Of a stretch of 64,000 nucleotides of DNA, positions 47,101-55,273 are shown one piece after another. Numbering within the stretch: the first letter of the stretch is position 1; every line of letters starts with the position of its first letter. Source of the DNA: Segatella copri (lineage in GTDB: Bacteria; Bacteroidota; Bacteroidia; Bacteroidales; Bacteroidaceae); the NCBI RefSeq assembly GCF_019249655.2, contig NZ_CP137557.1, positions 1,060,501-1,124,500 of the forward strand. Reading direction: 5' to 3'. The translations under genes and the position numbers were made by a program. Below the pieces are notes generated by a model. That model saw only the letters and a program-made list of their open reading frames with translations, had not been told where the DNA came from and ran no database searches.

Positions 47101-47962
47101 CGAGCGTAACGTATACGATCAATTCGAAAAAATGCTGATTGACAAGTTGAATTTTTATGTTGACAAGCATAAAGATATCAATGAAGTAGGAGGATTATTG
47201 CATGCACTTCAGCTTACTTCTGAATTTAAAAATTTCAAAAAAAGTGAGCATCAGAATGGGTGTCTTTTCTATATTCCAGCATGGAATACTAGTAAAATAG
47301 ATCCTGCAACAGGTTTTGTCAATCTCTTTAATACGAAATATTCGAATGCAGTTGAGGCACATGAATTCTTTAGTAAATTTGATGCAATTCGTTATAACGA
47401 GGAAAAAGACTGGTTTGAGTTTGAATTTGATTACGATAACTTCACTCAGAAGGCTCATGGTACTCGTACCAGGTGGACACTCTGTACTTATGGTATGCGT
47501 TTGCGTTCATTTAAAAATCCAGCAAAACAATATAATTGGGATTCAGAGGTAGTAGCGCTTACCGATGAATTCAAAAAAATACTTGGAGAAGCTGGCATTG
47601 ATATTCATGAGAATCTAAAAGATGCAATCTGTAATTTGGAAGGTAAAAGCCAAAAGTATCTCGAACCTTTGATGCAGTTTATGAAATTGCTGCTACAATT
47701 GCGTAATAGTAAGGCTGGTACTGACGAAGATTATATCCTTTCTCCAGTTGCCGATGAGAACGGAATATTCTACGATAGCCGTTCTTGTGGTGATGAACTT
47801 CCTGAGAATGCGGATGCTAATGGTGCTTATAACATCGCCCGCAAGGGACTGATGATGATTGAGCAGATAAAAGATGCTAAGGATTTGGATAACTTGAAGT
47901 TTGATATTTCCAACAAGTCTTGGCTCAATTTTGCACAACAAAAGCCATATAAGAATGAATGA
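44147..47962 (+). CDS. cas12a: Cas12a (Cpf1) type V-A effector nuclease
   Basis: 1271 residues from the ATG at 44147, which has an AAAAGAGA ribosome site; a GTG eight codons upstream is less likely. RuvC residues are all present: Asp881 in IIGIDRGERN, Glu972 in VVLEDLNPGF, Asp1223 in ENADANGAYN; the Nuc-lobe Arg1186 is in LLQLRNSKAG. The crRNA-processing region (EIVKNKRFTVDKYLF) is also kept. The N-terminus (KELTGLYSLTKTIGVELKPVG) is that of the family. It processes its own pre-crRNA and cuts DNA next to T-rich PAMs. Its stop overlaps the next gene by eight bases. Confidence 0.97.
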   Translation: MKEIKELTGLYSLTKTIGVELKPVGKTQELIEAKKLIEQDDQRAEDYKIVKDIIDRYHKDFIDKCLNCVKIKKDDLEKYVSLAENSNRDAEDFDNIKTKMRNQITEAFRKNSLFTNLFKKNLIKEYLPAFVSEEEKSVVNKFSKFTTYFDAFNDNRKNLYSGDAKSGTIAYRLIHENLPMFLDNIASFNAISGTGVNEYFSSIETEFTDTLEGKRLTEFFQIDFFNNTLTQKKIDNYNYIVGAVNKAVNLYKQQHKTVRVPLLKPLYKMILSDRIAPSWLPECFKSDNDMLTAIKAAYESLREVLVGDNDESLRNLLLNIEHYDLEHIYIANDSGLTSISQKIFGCYDTYTLAIKDQLQRDYPATKKQRETPDLYDERIDKLYKKVSSFSIAYLNRLVDAKGHFTINEYYKQLGAYCREEVKEKDDFFKSIDGAYCAISHLFFGEHGEIAQSDSDVELVQKLLEAYKGLQRFIKPLLGHGDEADKDNEFDAKLRKVWDELDIITPLYDKVRNWLSRKIYNPEKIKLCFENNGKLLSGWVDSRTKSDNGTQYGGYIFRKKNEIGEYDFYLGISADTKLFRRDAAISYDDGMYERLDYYQLKSKTLLGNSYAGDYGQDSMDLLSAFKNAAAKFQFEKEVVPKDKENVPKYLKRLKLDYAGFYQILMNDDKVVDAYKGMKQHILATLASSIRVPAAIELATQTELGIDELIDEIMNLPSKSFGYFPIVTAAIEEANKRENKPLFLFKMSNKDLSYAATASKGLRKGRGTENLHTMYLKALLGMTQSVFDIGSGMVFFRHQTKGLAETTARHKANEFVANKNKLNDKKKSIFGYEIVKNKRFTVDKYLFKLSMNLNYSQPNKFDVNSEVREIISNGGIKHIIGIDRGERNLLYLSLIDLKGNIVMQKSLNILKNDHNVKGTDYKGLLTEREGERKDARHNWKKIANIKDLKRGYLSQVVHVISKMMVEYNAIVVLEDLNPGFIRGRQKIERNVYDQFEKMLIDKLNFYVDKHKDINEVGGLLHALQLTSEFKNFKKSEHQNGCLFYIPAWNTSKIDPATGFVNLFNTKYSNAVEAHEFFSKFDAIRYNEEKDWFEFEFDYDNFTQKAHGTRTRWTLCTYGMRLRSFKNPAKQYNWDSEVVALTDEFKKILGEAGIDIHENLKDAICNLEGKSQKYLEPLMQFMKLLLQLRNSKAGTDEDYILSPVADENGIFYDSRSCGDELPENADANGAYNIARKGLMMIEQIKDAKDLDNLKFDISNKSWLNFAQQKPYKNE

Positions 47963-48281
47963 TTATATTCAGCTTTCAACGTTGAATGACTTTATTTTCT
48001 GTCCGTACTCCATATACTTGCATAGCGTGTATATGGAGTCGGATGGAGATTTATATAAAGCCGCTCCACAGACCAAAGGTACTCTGGCGCACCAAGGCGT
48101 GGATGAAAAAAAAGGGAGTACTCGAAAGAGTGATATTATGTCGCTCCCAGTCTATTGCGATGAGTTAGGCATATCTGGCAAGATTGATGTCTATAAACAG
48201 GACAAGCGTTTGTTGATAGAACGTAAGAACAATCTCAAACGCATCTTTCGTGGTCAGATTTATCAACTTTGGGGACAATGA
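47955..48281 (+). pseudogene. cas4: Cas4, N-terminal fragment
   Basis: 108 residues starting at 47955. It has the first iron-sulfur Cys (FIFCPYSIYLH), the AHQGVD motif, the RecB nuclease motifs GKIDVYKQDK and LLIERKN, and GQIYQLWGQ, then stops at TGA. The C-terminal third with the three Cys of the Fe-S cluster is gone. The next bases read on, in the same frame, into the C-terminal part of Cas1, so one deletion removed the end of cas4 and most of cas1. Confidence 0.9.
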
Positions 48282-48569
48282 TTATGGTTCAAGCGCAAAT
48301 CATTGGTATGTGACTTGATGGAACCTTTCAGATGCATCATAGACCATGCTGTATTGTTGGCGTTTAATAGAAAGCAGTTCTCTGAAAAAGACTTTACTTT
48401 GATAAAGCAGGAGTATCATTTGAAGTATGAGAAGTGTGCTGACTATTATAGGGTATTTTATGACGAGTTGATTGCTCGTAAGATGGACATATTCAAGTTC
48501 GTTCAGCAGTATTATCGTTGTTTCATGGGATGTAAGTCAGTAAAAGAATATCCAATATTTGAGTTTTAA
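48282..48569 (+). pseudogene. cas1: Cas1, C-terminal fragment
   Basis: Directly after the TGA the frame continues as LWFKRKSLVCDLMEPFRCII ... YPIFEF, about 95 residues. DLMEPFR is the acidic motif of Cas1 integrases; the upstream Glu and His of the active site and the dimerisation domain are missing (about 200 or more residues). The fragment has no good start codon. Its end is fused to the start of cas2 with no spacing. Spacer integration cannot work from this locus alone. Confidence 0.88.
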
Positions 48570-48839
48570 ATGATAATAGTTAGTTATGATATTTCAGATG
48601 ACAAGATGCGTACCAACTTCTCTAAAATGCTCAAAAGCAATGGGGCTATCCGTCTTCAGTTTTCTGTATATGAAGTAAGAAACACAAAGAGAATTATGGA
48701 TAATCTTGTTGCAAAGATAGAGGCTTATGCCAAACATTTTACAGCTGATGATAGTGTAATTCTCTTTGGTGTAGATTCTGATAAGCTTACTAAGTATGGT
48801 AATGCTATTCATAGAGATCAGGCTATAGTCTATTTTTGA
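48570..48839 (+). CDS. cas2: Cas2
   Basis: 89 residues with the ferredoxin-like fold: MIIVSYDISDDKMRTNFSK with the conserved Asp, a middle FSVYEVRNTKRIMDNL and SVILFGVDSDKL. Length is normal. It begins right after the cas1 stop. Cas2 bridges Cas1 dimers during spacer acquisition, and without Cas1 it has no partner encoded here. Confidence 0.93.
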   Translation: MIIVSYDISDDKMRTNFSKMLKSNGAIRLQFSVYEVRNTKRIMDNLVAKIEAYAKHFTADDSVILFGVDSDKLTKYGNAIHRDQAIVYF

Positions 48840-49037
48840 TTGTGCAAAAATCTGTTTTTGATATTGCAAACCTTGGTCTTTATATTTTTGTGATAAAGTA
48901 TATAAGTTGCTTATTTACAGGTCGTTCTTTGAAATATTTGATTAAACCTTAATGGGAGGGGTGGATAAAATCTCCAAAATATTCAAGCAAAAAAGCCTTT
49001 GCTTCAAGGATTTTTTGTATCTTTGCAGTCGATAAGG
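48840..49037 (+). promoter_or_regulatory. CRISPR leader with promoter
   Basis: AT-rich 198 bases between cas2 and the first repeat. TTTG (48998-49001) and TATCTTTG (49018-49025), 16 bases apart, form a promoter whose start would be just before the first repeat at 49038. Confidence 0.7.
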
Positions 49038-50316
49038 GGCTAGTAAGCTTCAATAATTTCTACTATTGTAGATTTAAGGCACGTAAGAAGTTGGAGTTTT
49101 AGGGCTAGTAAGCTTCAATAATTTCTACTATTGTAGATATGATGGTACGGGCAGTTATGAAACTAATAGGGCTAGTAAGCTTCAATAATTTCTACTATTG
49201 TAGATAAAAGAGCCAAAACTTCCACCTGTTGCCGTGGCTAGTAAGCTTCAATAATTTCTACTATTGTAGATTTGTTGAACCATTTAAAGCAGATTTGATG
49301 GCTAGTAAGCTTCAATAATTTCTACTATTGTAGATGTGAGAAAGCAGAATTTAGATATTTTGCAGGCTAGTAAGCTTCAATAATTTCTACTATTGTAGAT
49401 TGGTGTATGTTCTGCCAATGGTTTTGATGGCTAGTAAGCTTCAATAATTTCTACTATTGTAGATTTAATATCGTGACTGGAATACGATCAAATGGCTAGT
49501 AAGCTTCAATAATTTCTACTATTGTAGATATATAGATTTCTACTTCTGCTCCGTTATCGGCTAGTAAGCTTCAATAATTTCTACTATTGTAGATTGGTAC
49601 GAAACGAAGTAGGTTCTCTTTAGGCTAGTAAGCTTCAATAATTTCTACTATTGTAGATCCAACCAATTTCGCCCAACACCTTATTAAGGCTAGTAAGCTT
49701 CAATAATTTCTACTATTGTAGATATCGGAAACGTCCATTGCTTGTTACGCATCACGGCTAGTAAGCTTCAATAATTTCTACTATTGTAGATGAGATTACT
49801 ACAGAGCAAAAACAAGAAGAGGCTAGTAAGCTTCAATAATTTCTACTATTGTAGATATTGCTCAAAAAGAATCAGGCTTTAAAGGGGCTAGTAAGCTTCA
49901 ATAATTTCTACTATTGTAGATAGAACGAGCAGGGAGCATTGACAGAGATATAGGCTAGTAAGCTTCAATAATTTCTACTATTGTAGATTCAGCGACTTGG
50001 AAAAGAAAGTCTACACGGCTAGTAAGCTTCAATAATTTCTACTATTGTAGATGTGACCCTGTAGAGTTCCCAGCCAACAGCGGCTAGTAAGCTTCAATAA
50101 TTTCTACTATTGTAGATAACACTCGGGTACCGGTCAATGGTTACACGGGCTAGTAAGCTTCAATAATTTCTACTATTGTAGATCGGGGGCGAAGGGGGTT
50201 GATGTGTGATATGGGCTAGTAAGCTTCAATAATTTCTACTATTGTAGATAATCCACGCACCCACATAGGATGAGGATTAATATTAGTAAGTTTTCATAAT
50301 TTCTACTGTTGTAGAT
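49038..50316 (+). CRISPR. Type V-A CRISPR array, 20 repeats and 19 spacers
   Basis: Repeats are 36 bp, starting GGCTAGTAAGCTTCAATAAT and ending in the Cas12a handle TTTCTACTATTGTAGAT. Nineteen are identical, starting at 49038, 49103, 49170, 49236, 49300, 49365, 49429, 49494, 49559, 49623, 49688, 49756, 49821, 49886, 49953, 50017, 50082, 50148 and 50214. Spacers are 28-32 bp and all different. The last repeat (50281-50316) has seven changes, including loop TGTT in place of TATT, which marks the leader-distal end. The array is read from the cas2 side. Confidence 0.98.
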
Positions 50317-50700
50317 AATTCCATAAAGGTGCGATTAAGTATGTTTGTTGCTTGGAGATGTAAAGTTATGCGAAAATATGGTGTAAGGATGAAAAAATAA
50401 TTCGAATACAAGGGAGACGCCCGACAAGAAATCAGAATAATTTCTTGCTGGGCGGATTCCTTATATTTCAATAATCATAAGAAGTTCATTCTCACACCAC
50501 CTTCACAATCCTTCTGCTGTCGCCGGCAAAAAAACTTAGCATAGTCTTTTTGCTCAATTTGCTTTATCGCAGCCTTTGTCTTTCATACTATACTATCAAG
50601 GTATAGTGAATTGATTCCAACCTTTAAAAACATCAAGGAATCGGCCAATCAATTAGGTTTGGAGTTTGATGTAGAGTATGGCTATTATATTTTGTACCGG

Positions 50701-50731
50701 AGTGGTTGTTCGGAAATTCCGAATAACCACT
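50701..50731. repeat. REP-like palindrome 1
   Basis: A 31-bp near-perfect palindrome with arms AGTGGTTGTTCGGAA and TTCCGAATAACCACT. Its sequence is shared with the palindrome at 50944-50974. Confidence 0.7.
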
Positions 50732-50943
50732 CCGAATTACAAGAGTAGATGATGTGGATTCAACAAGCGAAACTTAAATCTTGGTATCGTTTGCAGTGAT
50801 AGTATGGTATCGGTACGGCGCTATCGTCAAGTATCTTCGCCTACTACTTCAATGCTAACGATTTCTACCTTAATTTCATGTTCGGGCTTGTTCGATTCTT
50901 CGTTGTTGTTTGCTGTGTCTGATAATAGACCTTGTAAGAAAAA

Positions 50944-50974
50944 AGTGGTTTGTCGGAATTTCCGACAGACCACT
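50944..50974. repeat. REP-like palindrome 2
   Basis: 31 bp with arms AGTGGTTTGTCGGAA and TTCCGACAGACCACT; same AGTGGTT...TCGGAA frame as palindrome 1. Confidence 0.7.
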
Positions 50975-51170
50975 CAACATGGTACCTTAGAGGGGAAAAC
51001 GCAGAGCCTCCAATCTGCTTCGCAAAAAGTGCAGAAATTGAGTGAGATTCAGGAATGTTTAGCAAAGAAATTGGCAAAATCAGTCTATTTTTCTTTATTT
51101 AACTCCGAAATTGAGTGGAATATCAGAGAAAATCTTTAAATTTGCATTTAAATACAATATTTTGCAAAGA

Positions 51171-51419
51171 ATGGAAGATAGAGAACTATTACAGAAAAGT
51201 GCTCCAGAGTTCGAACGCCTCGCCTTTACGGTGTTGGCTATCGAGGCTTCGGCACAAAAAATGGGTATATCGCCGTCTGAAATGAGAAAGCGATTGGATA
51301 AGGTGGGGCTAATCAAGAGTCTCATTCAAGATTGCTATGACACTCTACATAACGAGAGTCGGGACGCTGTGGCAAATGATGTGGTCGAAGCTCTTAAAAA
51401 TTGGGAAAGAAAAGAATAA
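51171..51419 (+). CDS. DUF3791-type protein
   Basis: 82 residues from the ATG at 51171; a promoter-like TAAATTTG at 51137 lies inside any longer version. Pattern FERLAFTVLAIEASAQKMGIS ... YDTLHNESRDAVANDVVEAL matches DUF3791, a small helical family found next to DUF3990 in Bacteroidota. The stop overlaps the start of the DUF3990 remnant. Role unknown; a toxin-antitoxin-like module is inferred. Confidence 0.65.
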   Translation: MEDRELLQKSAPEFERLAFTVLAIEASAQKMGISPSEMRKRLDKVGLIKSLIQDCYDTLHNESRDAVANDVVEALKNWERKE

Positions 51420-51507
51420 TGGAAAAGCAAATATTATATCAAGGTTCATATTAAGCCAAGAGATAGTAGATAAGTATTTGCAATTCAAATCATACGAAAG
51501 GATATAA
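51419..51507 (+). pseudogene. DUF3990 gene reduced to its two ends
   Basis: The start reads MEKQILYQGSY and stops; one base out of frame follows ILSQEIVDKYLQFKSYERI, which looks like the usual C-terminal end of DUF3990. The family is about 160-190 residues, so roughly 130-150 residues are missing. It is the middle gene of the DUF3791-DUF3990-DUF3791 trio. Confidence 0.55.
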
Positions 51508-51509
51508 TT

Positions 51510-51647
51510 ATGTTGGATTTTTTATTATGGAACAAAATCGCTCGTGTCATAAAGCAGTTAGCCGACACGCTGCATATATCAACCGACAGGGCATTACAGA
51601 TATTCTATGACTCTGATCATAAGACAAAAGACGCCATAGCCTTGTAG
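51510..51647 (+). CDS. Second DUF3791-like small protein
   Basis: 45 residues, MLDFLLWNKIARVIKQLADT ... FYDSDHKTKDAIAL. The helical LHISTDRALQIFYDS pattern is typical of the partner gene of DUF3990. Usual length is about 65-75 residues, so the end is probably lost. An insertion element starts 22 bases after the stop. Confidence 0.55.
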   Translation: MLDFLLWNKIARVIKQLADTLHISTDRALQIFYDSDHKTKDAIAL

Positions 51648-51668
51648 CGTGGTAACTACTATAAATAA

Positions 51669-53532
51669 GGTTCTTCTCAAATTTTGGTACATTTATGTAT
51701 CTAAGTTTGAGGAGACCTTTATCTGCAAAAGAGAAATCGATGCTCTTCCACCCATAATTCGCTTTGCGGTCTTTATCTTGTTGACCGAACCTTCAAGGAT
51801 TCCATTGTTCAATTTGCTAGCAATAGAATTATTGATGGCGGAATAGTCCTTAATCAGTCCTTTGGCAAACTTTTCCATTTTCTCATTACCACATCCTATG
51901 ACCATGTTAATCCATTTGTACAAGTTCATTTTGACCTCTCCGCTCAAAATGCCTTGAAATGTTGTTATATAATAGGCTAAATCGGTAATATGCAAGTCCT
52001 GCAGAAACAATCTGACTGTATCAGTCTTGGTTTTCCAGTTGAAGTGAACTATTGAATTCCAAAGGTCATACTCTTCGCTCCTGATAGTTGCCTTTGCAAG
52101 AAATGCCTTGTAGGCATCATCGTATGCCTTCCAGTCTTCCTTCCATTTTTCTCTCAGTAGAAAAAGAAGTCTTTTCAGTATTTCTTTCTTCTCTGTAGAA
52201 TGTAACCCCTTGGTAACCACAGAGTAATCCAATGACTTTTTACAGAGAATCCTGTTTGTAATAGATTCTATGGCTTTGTAAGCCCTTAGTTGCGTTGGGT
52301 TGAGCAAGTCCTCATATTTGGTGTTCCTTAGCTTTCCCATCTTAAATCCATCAAACCCTGTTTTGTCATGGATTTCACTCAAAGTCAGTCCTTGCCTTGC
52401 ATAAAGATCCATGAAAGTGTTCCATTCAGCCATTTTCTTGATTCTTCTTGTATCCTTGCACATCGATTCCAAGACTGCATATATGCTGGTATAAAGCCAA
52501 CCTCTACTTATTTGTGGCTTAATGGGACCAACTAGACCTTGAGTCAGCAACTCCATTCTCTTATGCAAAAACTCCTGCAGAATCTTTGGAAAGACTGCGC
52601 TCGTCAAGTCTTCAATGACATGGAATTTGTCTGTGATAGCATGTGCTGATGGGGCTCCTTGCTTGATAGCCTTAATGAAGCATCGTCCCCTATCACGAGT
52701 GATAGTATCGACTTTCTTGTATTGTTTCAAGACATTTGCCACAATCGAAGAATCTCTAGAGTCTATCAGTTCCAAAATCTCGCCTGTGTCATGGTCTACG
52801 ATAACACTGCCATAGGTATGTCCCTTTCTCTTGGCAAAGTCATCTATGCCTATATTCCTGGCAGTCCTGTCTGGAAGTCTTTGGATCTTTTTCAAATGAT
52901 TTATGCAAGTATTTGGACAGCAGGTGATTCCCATCTTTCTCATGACCTTGGAGGTCGACACAGATGACATATGTATATGAAGCTGGTTCATCAACTCTAT
53001 GCATCTTACACTGAATCTTGCATATTTGTTTAGCCACTTCGTCTGTTGCTCTACAAATATATGTTTATCAGACTGGCAGTAAAAACGGCGCATGTAAAGG
53101 GTGAGAACAAACCGTTTACACCCTAAAGGACACATCGTGACCGTTCTCTTTTGCCAGCCACGGGTATGAGTGGTTTTCTGGCCACAACGGTCGCAGAAGG
53201 CATGGGTAGCCGTACTCACGAGAACCATTTTGAGTTCCGTGGAAGAGAAGTCACAACTTGTGATAAAAAAGCCATCTATGGCAGGAAAAATGTCCATAAG
53301 AAGTTTTTCTCCGGCCATAGAAGCATTTATATCGGATTTTATTTGGTTGTTCCTTATCTTTTTTATAATTTTGCATCTGTTAGCGATTGTATCCATTGTA
53401 AGTCATATTTTATGATCACTTTAAACTTACATATTTTTGGAGACAATCGCTAATTTTTTATATTAAACTTTCTCAAAAATATTGCTCCTTCATATAAAAA
53501 TTGGGGCTTTGTACTAAAATTTGAGAAGAACC
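51669..53532 (-). mobile_element. ISL3-family insertion sequence
   Basis: 1864 bp. Left end GGTTCTTCTCAAATTTTGG and right end CCAAAATTTGAG-type inverted repeat (21 of 22 bases match). Exact 8-bp target duplications ATAAATAA flank it (51661-51668 and 53533-53540), as usual for ISL3. The transposase is intact, so the insertion may be recent and active. Confidence 0.95.
51693..53396 (-). CDS. ISL3-family transposase
   Basis: 567 residues. The N-terminal zinc-binding part (HAFCDRCGQKTTHTRGWQKR) and RRFYCQSDKHIFVEQQ are ISL3 features, followed by a helix-turn-helix and the DDE domain: NIGIDDFAKRKGHTYGSVIVD (first Asp), TITRDRGRCFIKAIKQGAPS (second Asp), and a C-terminal Glu region (NSIASKLNNGILEGSVNKIK). 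The gene fills the element. Confidence 0.95.
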   Translation of the reverse strand: MDTIANRCKIIKKIRNNQIKSDINASMAGEKLLMDIFPAIDGFFITSCDFSSTELKMVLVSTATHAFCDRCGQKTTHTRGWQKRTVTMCPLGCKRFVLTLYMRRFYCQSDKHIFVEQQTKWLNKYARFSVRCIELMNQLHIHMSSVSTSKVMRKMGITCCPNTCINHLKKIQRLPDRTARNIGIDDFAKRKGHTYGSVIVDHDTGEILELIDSRDSSIVANVLKQYKKVDTITRDRGRCFIKAIKQGAPSAHAITDKFHVIEDLTSAVFPKILQEFLHKRMELLTQGLVGPIKPQISRGWLYTSIYAVLESMCKDTRRIKKMAEWNTFMDLYARQGLTLSEIHDKTGFDGFKMGKLRNTKYEDLLNPTQLRAYKAIESITNRILCKKSLDYSVVTKGLHSTEKKEILKRLLFLLREKWKEDWKAYDDAYKAFLAKATIRSEEYDLWNSIVHFNWKTKTDTVRLFLQDLHITDLAYYITTFQGILSGEVKMNLYKWINMVIGCGNEKMEKFAKGLIKDYSAINNSIASKLNNGILEGSVNKIKTAKRIMGGRASISLLQIKVSSNLDT

Positions 53533-53540
53533 ATAAATAA

Positions 53541-53692
53541 TTTCCTCTTTTTTATTACCACTATTACCACGCACAATTTAACCATCTGATAATAAGGATG
53601 ATAAGGCGTGGTAATAAGCGGATTTTTATTATCACCTGTTACCACTATTACCACGCCTTGCCAATCGTCTTTACGCTTTCTATAAAAGAAAA
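53541..53692. promoter_or_regulatory. Repeat cluster downstream of the VirE gene
   Basis: TTACCACTATTACCACG occurs twice (about 53555-53573 and 53641-53657) and its complement GGCGTGGTAATA once at 53606. The last two form a hairpin of 12 bp (GGCGTGGTAATA with TATTACCACGCC). It may bind a protein or act as a terminator for the minus-strand gene that ends at 53693. Confidence 0.55.
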
Positions 53693-55273
53693 CTATTTTC
53701 TAACTACCAGATACTCAGTTCCAAATCTCGTCCTTCGATTCTCCAGTCCCTCGATATTCTGAAGCTCTCTGCCCAATCTCTGCAGACTCGAAACCTGCAG
53801 GGAGGAGCCGAATTTCTGCTTCAAAATGTCGAAAATGGCGGCTGCCATCATGTATTCTCCCTTTTCTGGGTCATTTGTTGGCTCAAAAACCTCCAGAAAA
53901 CATTGTTTTATTGGCGAAATCTGCTCAAATTGCCTGTTGTATTGCATGATGATGGCAGTTTCCTGGGCATTGAAATAGGATTTTTCTCCCTGCTCCAGGG
54001 CTTGCATCGCCTGCGCATAAAGCTGCTCATAGTTCAATCTGCCGCTCACATCGATAGGACCCGTCAGCTCCACACCCAGAAAACGGCGGTTGCCGGATGG
54101 GTCGGCTAGAATATCCGTCATGTTGCTCGTGGCTATGAAGGAGGCTAGGCGGGGGAACTCCTCTACATGACTTCCGTACGGCGGCTTGATCTTCACCGTG
54201 GGCAGTTGCAGCAGATTCTTCAGAAAACCCTGTTGTATCTGGGGCGAAATCTGATTGAACTCATCCAGGTTGATGAGCAGAAACTGTACCATGCCCTGTA
54301 ACACCTGGCGCTTCTCCGAAAGAAGCATGTTGTCGGTGAAACCCCACGATAGTTCGCCCGGTATCAGACGGCGGCAGAAGGTGCTCTTGTTGTAGCCCTG
54401 CTTGGAAATGAGCAGCGGCATCGTGCTGTTGCCGTATTGGCGGCGATAGGAACCTCGCCACTGATCTACCATGCCCAGAAACCAGGTGTAGAACCAGTCT
54501 TCCCAATGCGGATTTTGGGTAGGAACGGTGCGGGCGAGGGCACGGATGCGATCCTTGCCGTCCCATTTTCCTACGCAGTCGTAAAGAAAAGTCTCTATCG
54601 GATTGTAACTCTTGATATGACTGGAGCCTAGAAAGTTCTTGACATCGTTGATGGTTATGTGGATGTCGGCAAGCTGGGTGTCGATGGTCATGCTTTTCAG
54701 CATGCGGCCATCCACGGGGTTGAAATCTCCCACCCACGAGTTGTTGGGGCGATATTCCGTGTATTTCATCACGGCATTATAGCGAAACTGGTATCTGCTT
54801 TGCAGAAAATTCTTCATCTGCAGAATATCGGCTCTGCCTTTTCTTCCCGATGAGGCTTTCTCGGTTTTCCTATCCTTGGAATGGGTGGCGTAGGCGCTGC
54901 TCACAATCTGACGGAACTCTTCCTCGGTGGCATCATTCCAGTTGTTTCTTCGGATATGGATGAATGCCTCCTCTTCGCTTATGCCCATGCGGCAGAGCTT
55001 GGCAGCAACGGCTGAAAGGAAGGCGAAAAACTGGTCGTTCTCATTAGCCCACTTCATGTTGGCTTCTGTCATTTCTGCCTGCGTCTCCTGGACGGCCTTA
55101 CTGTAAAGAAACTCGTTGTCCTGGAATGCCTTCAGGTCATCCACTCGCTTGGGTGCGGCTGCTGATAGTTGGCAGTTTCTGGCGATGCGTTCCCAAAAAC
55201 GGTCGATGCTTTTCTGGCTGACCATCAGTTGGTTCTGCCTGTTGATTCTAGTGATGGTAAACTTCATGTTCAA
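53693..55273 (-). CDS. VirE/VapE-type ATPase (primase-helicase-like)
   Basis: 526 residues. The P-loop is ISKQGYNKSTFCRRL (the variant GxNKST) at about 290, Walker B FLLINLDEFN at about 336, and an arginine-finger region DPSGNRRFLGVE at about 390. Before it is a VirE N-terminal region (FYTWFLGMVDQWRGS and upstream). Such proteins belong to mobile elements and resemble D5-like helicases. It sits alone next to a CRISPR locus and IS, so it is probably a prophage/plasmid remnant. Confidence 0.82.
   Translation of the reverse strand: MNMKFTITRINRQNQLMVSQKSIDRFWERIARNCQLSAAAPKRVDDLKAFQDNEFLYSKAVQETQAEMTEANMKWANENDQFFAFLSAVAAKLCRMGISEEEAFIHIRRNNWNDATEEEFRQIVSSAYATHSKDRKTEKASSGRKGRADILQMKNFLQSRYQFRYNAVMKYTEYRPNNSWVGDFNPVDGRMLKSMTIDTQLADIHITINDVKNFLGSSHIKSYNPIETFLYDCVGKWDGKDRIRALARTVPTQNPHWEDWFYTWFLGMVDQWRGSYRRQYGNSTMPLLISKQGYNKSTFCRRLIPGELSWGFTDNMLLSEKRQVLQGMVQFLLINLDEFNQISPQIQQGFLKNLLQLPTVKIKPPYGSHVEEFPRLASFIATSNMTDILADPSGNRRFLGVELTGPIDVSGRLNYEQLYAQAMQALEQGEKSYFNAQETAIIMQYNRQFEQISPIKQCFLEVFEPTNDPEKGEYMMAAAIFDILKQKFGSSLQVSSLQRLGRELQNIEGLENRRTRFGTEYLVVRK

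Larger units (their letters stand above)
50317..51170. other. Non-coding stretch after the array
   Basis: No complete gene. It has a strong hairpin at 50418-50454 (CGCCC ... GGGCG with CAAGAAAT/ATTTCTTG), two 31-bp palindromes, and a short open stretch (50617-50749, LIPTFKNIKESANQLGLEFD and on) that may be a gene remnant. A -7-like TAAATTTG at 51137 leads to the DUF3791 gene. Confidence 0.55.

Noticed and set aside
49038..50316. Spacers matching other parts of this window
   Set aside because: By eye I found no protospacer in the window, but the check was not exhaustive and no computed search was possible.
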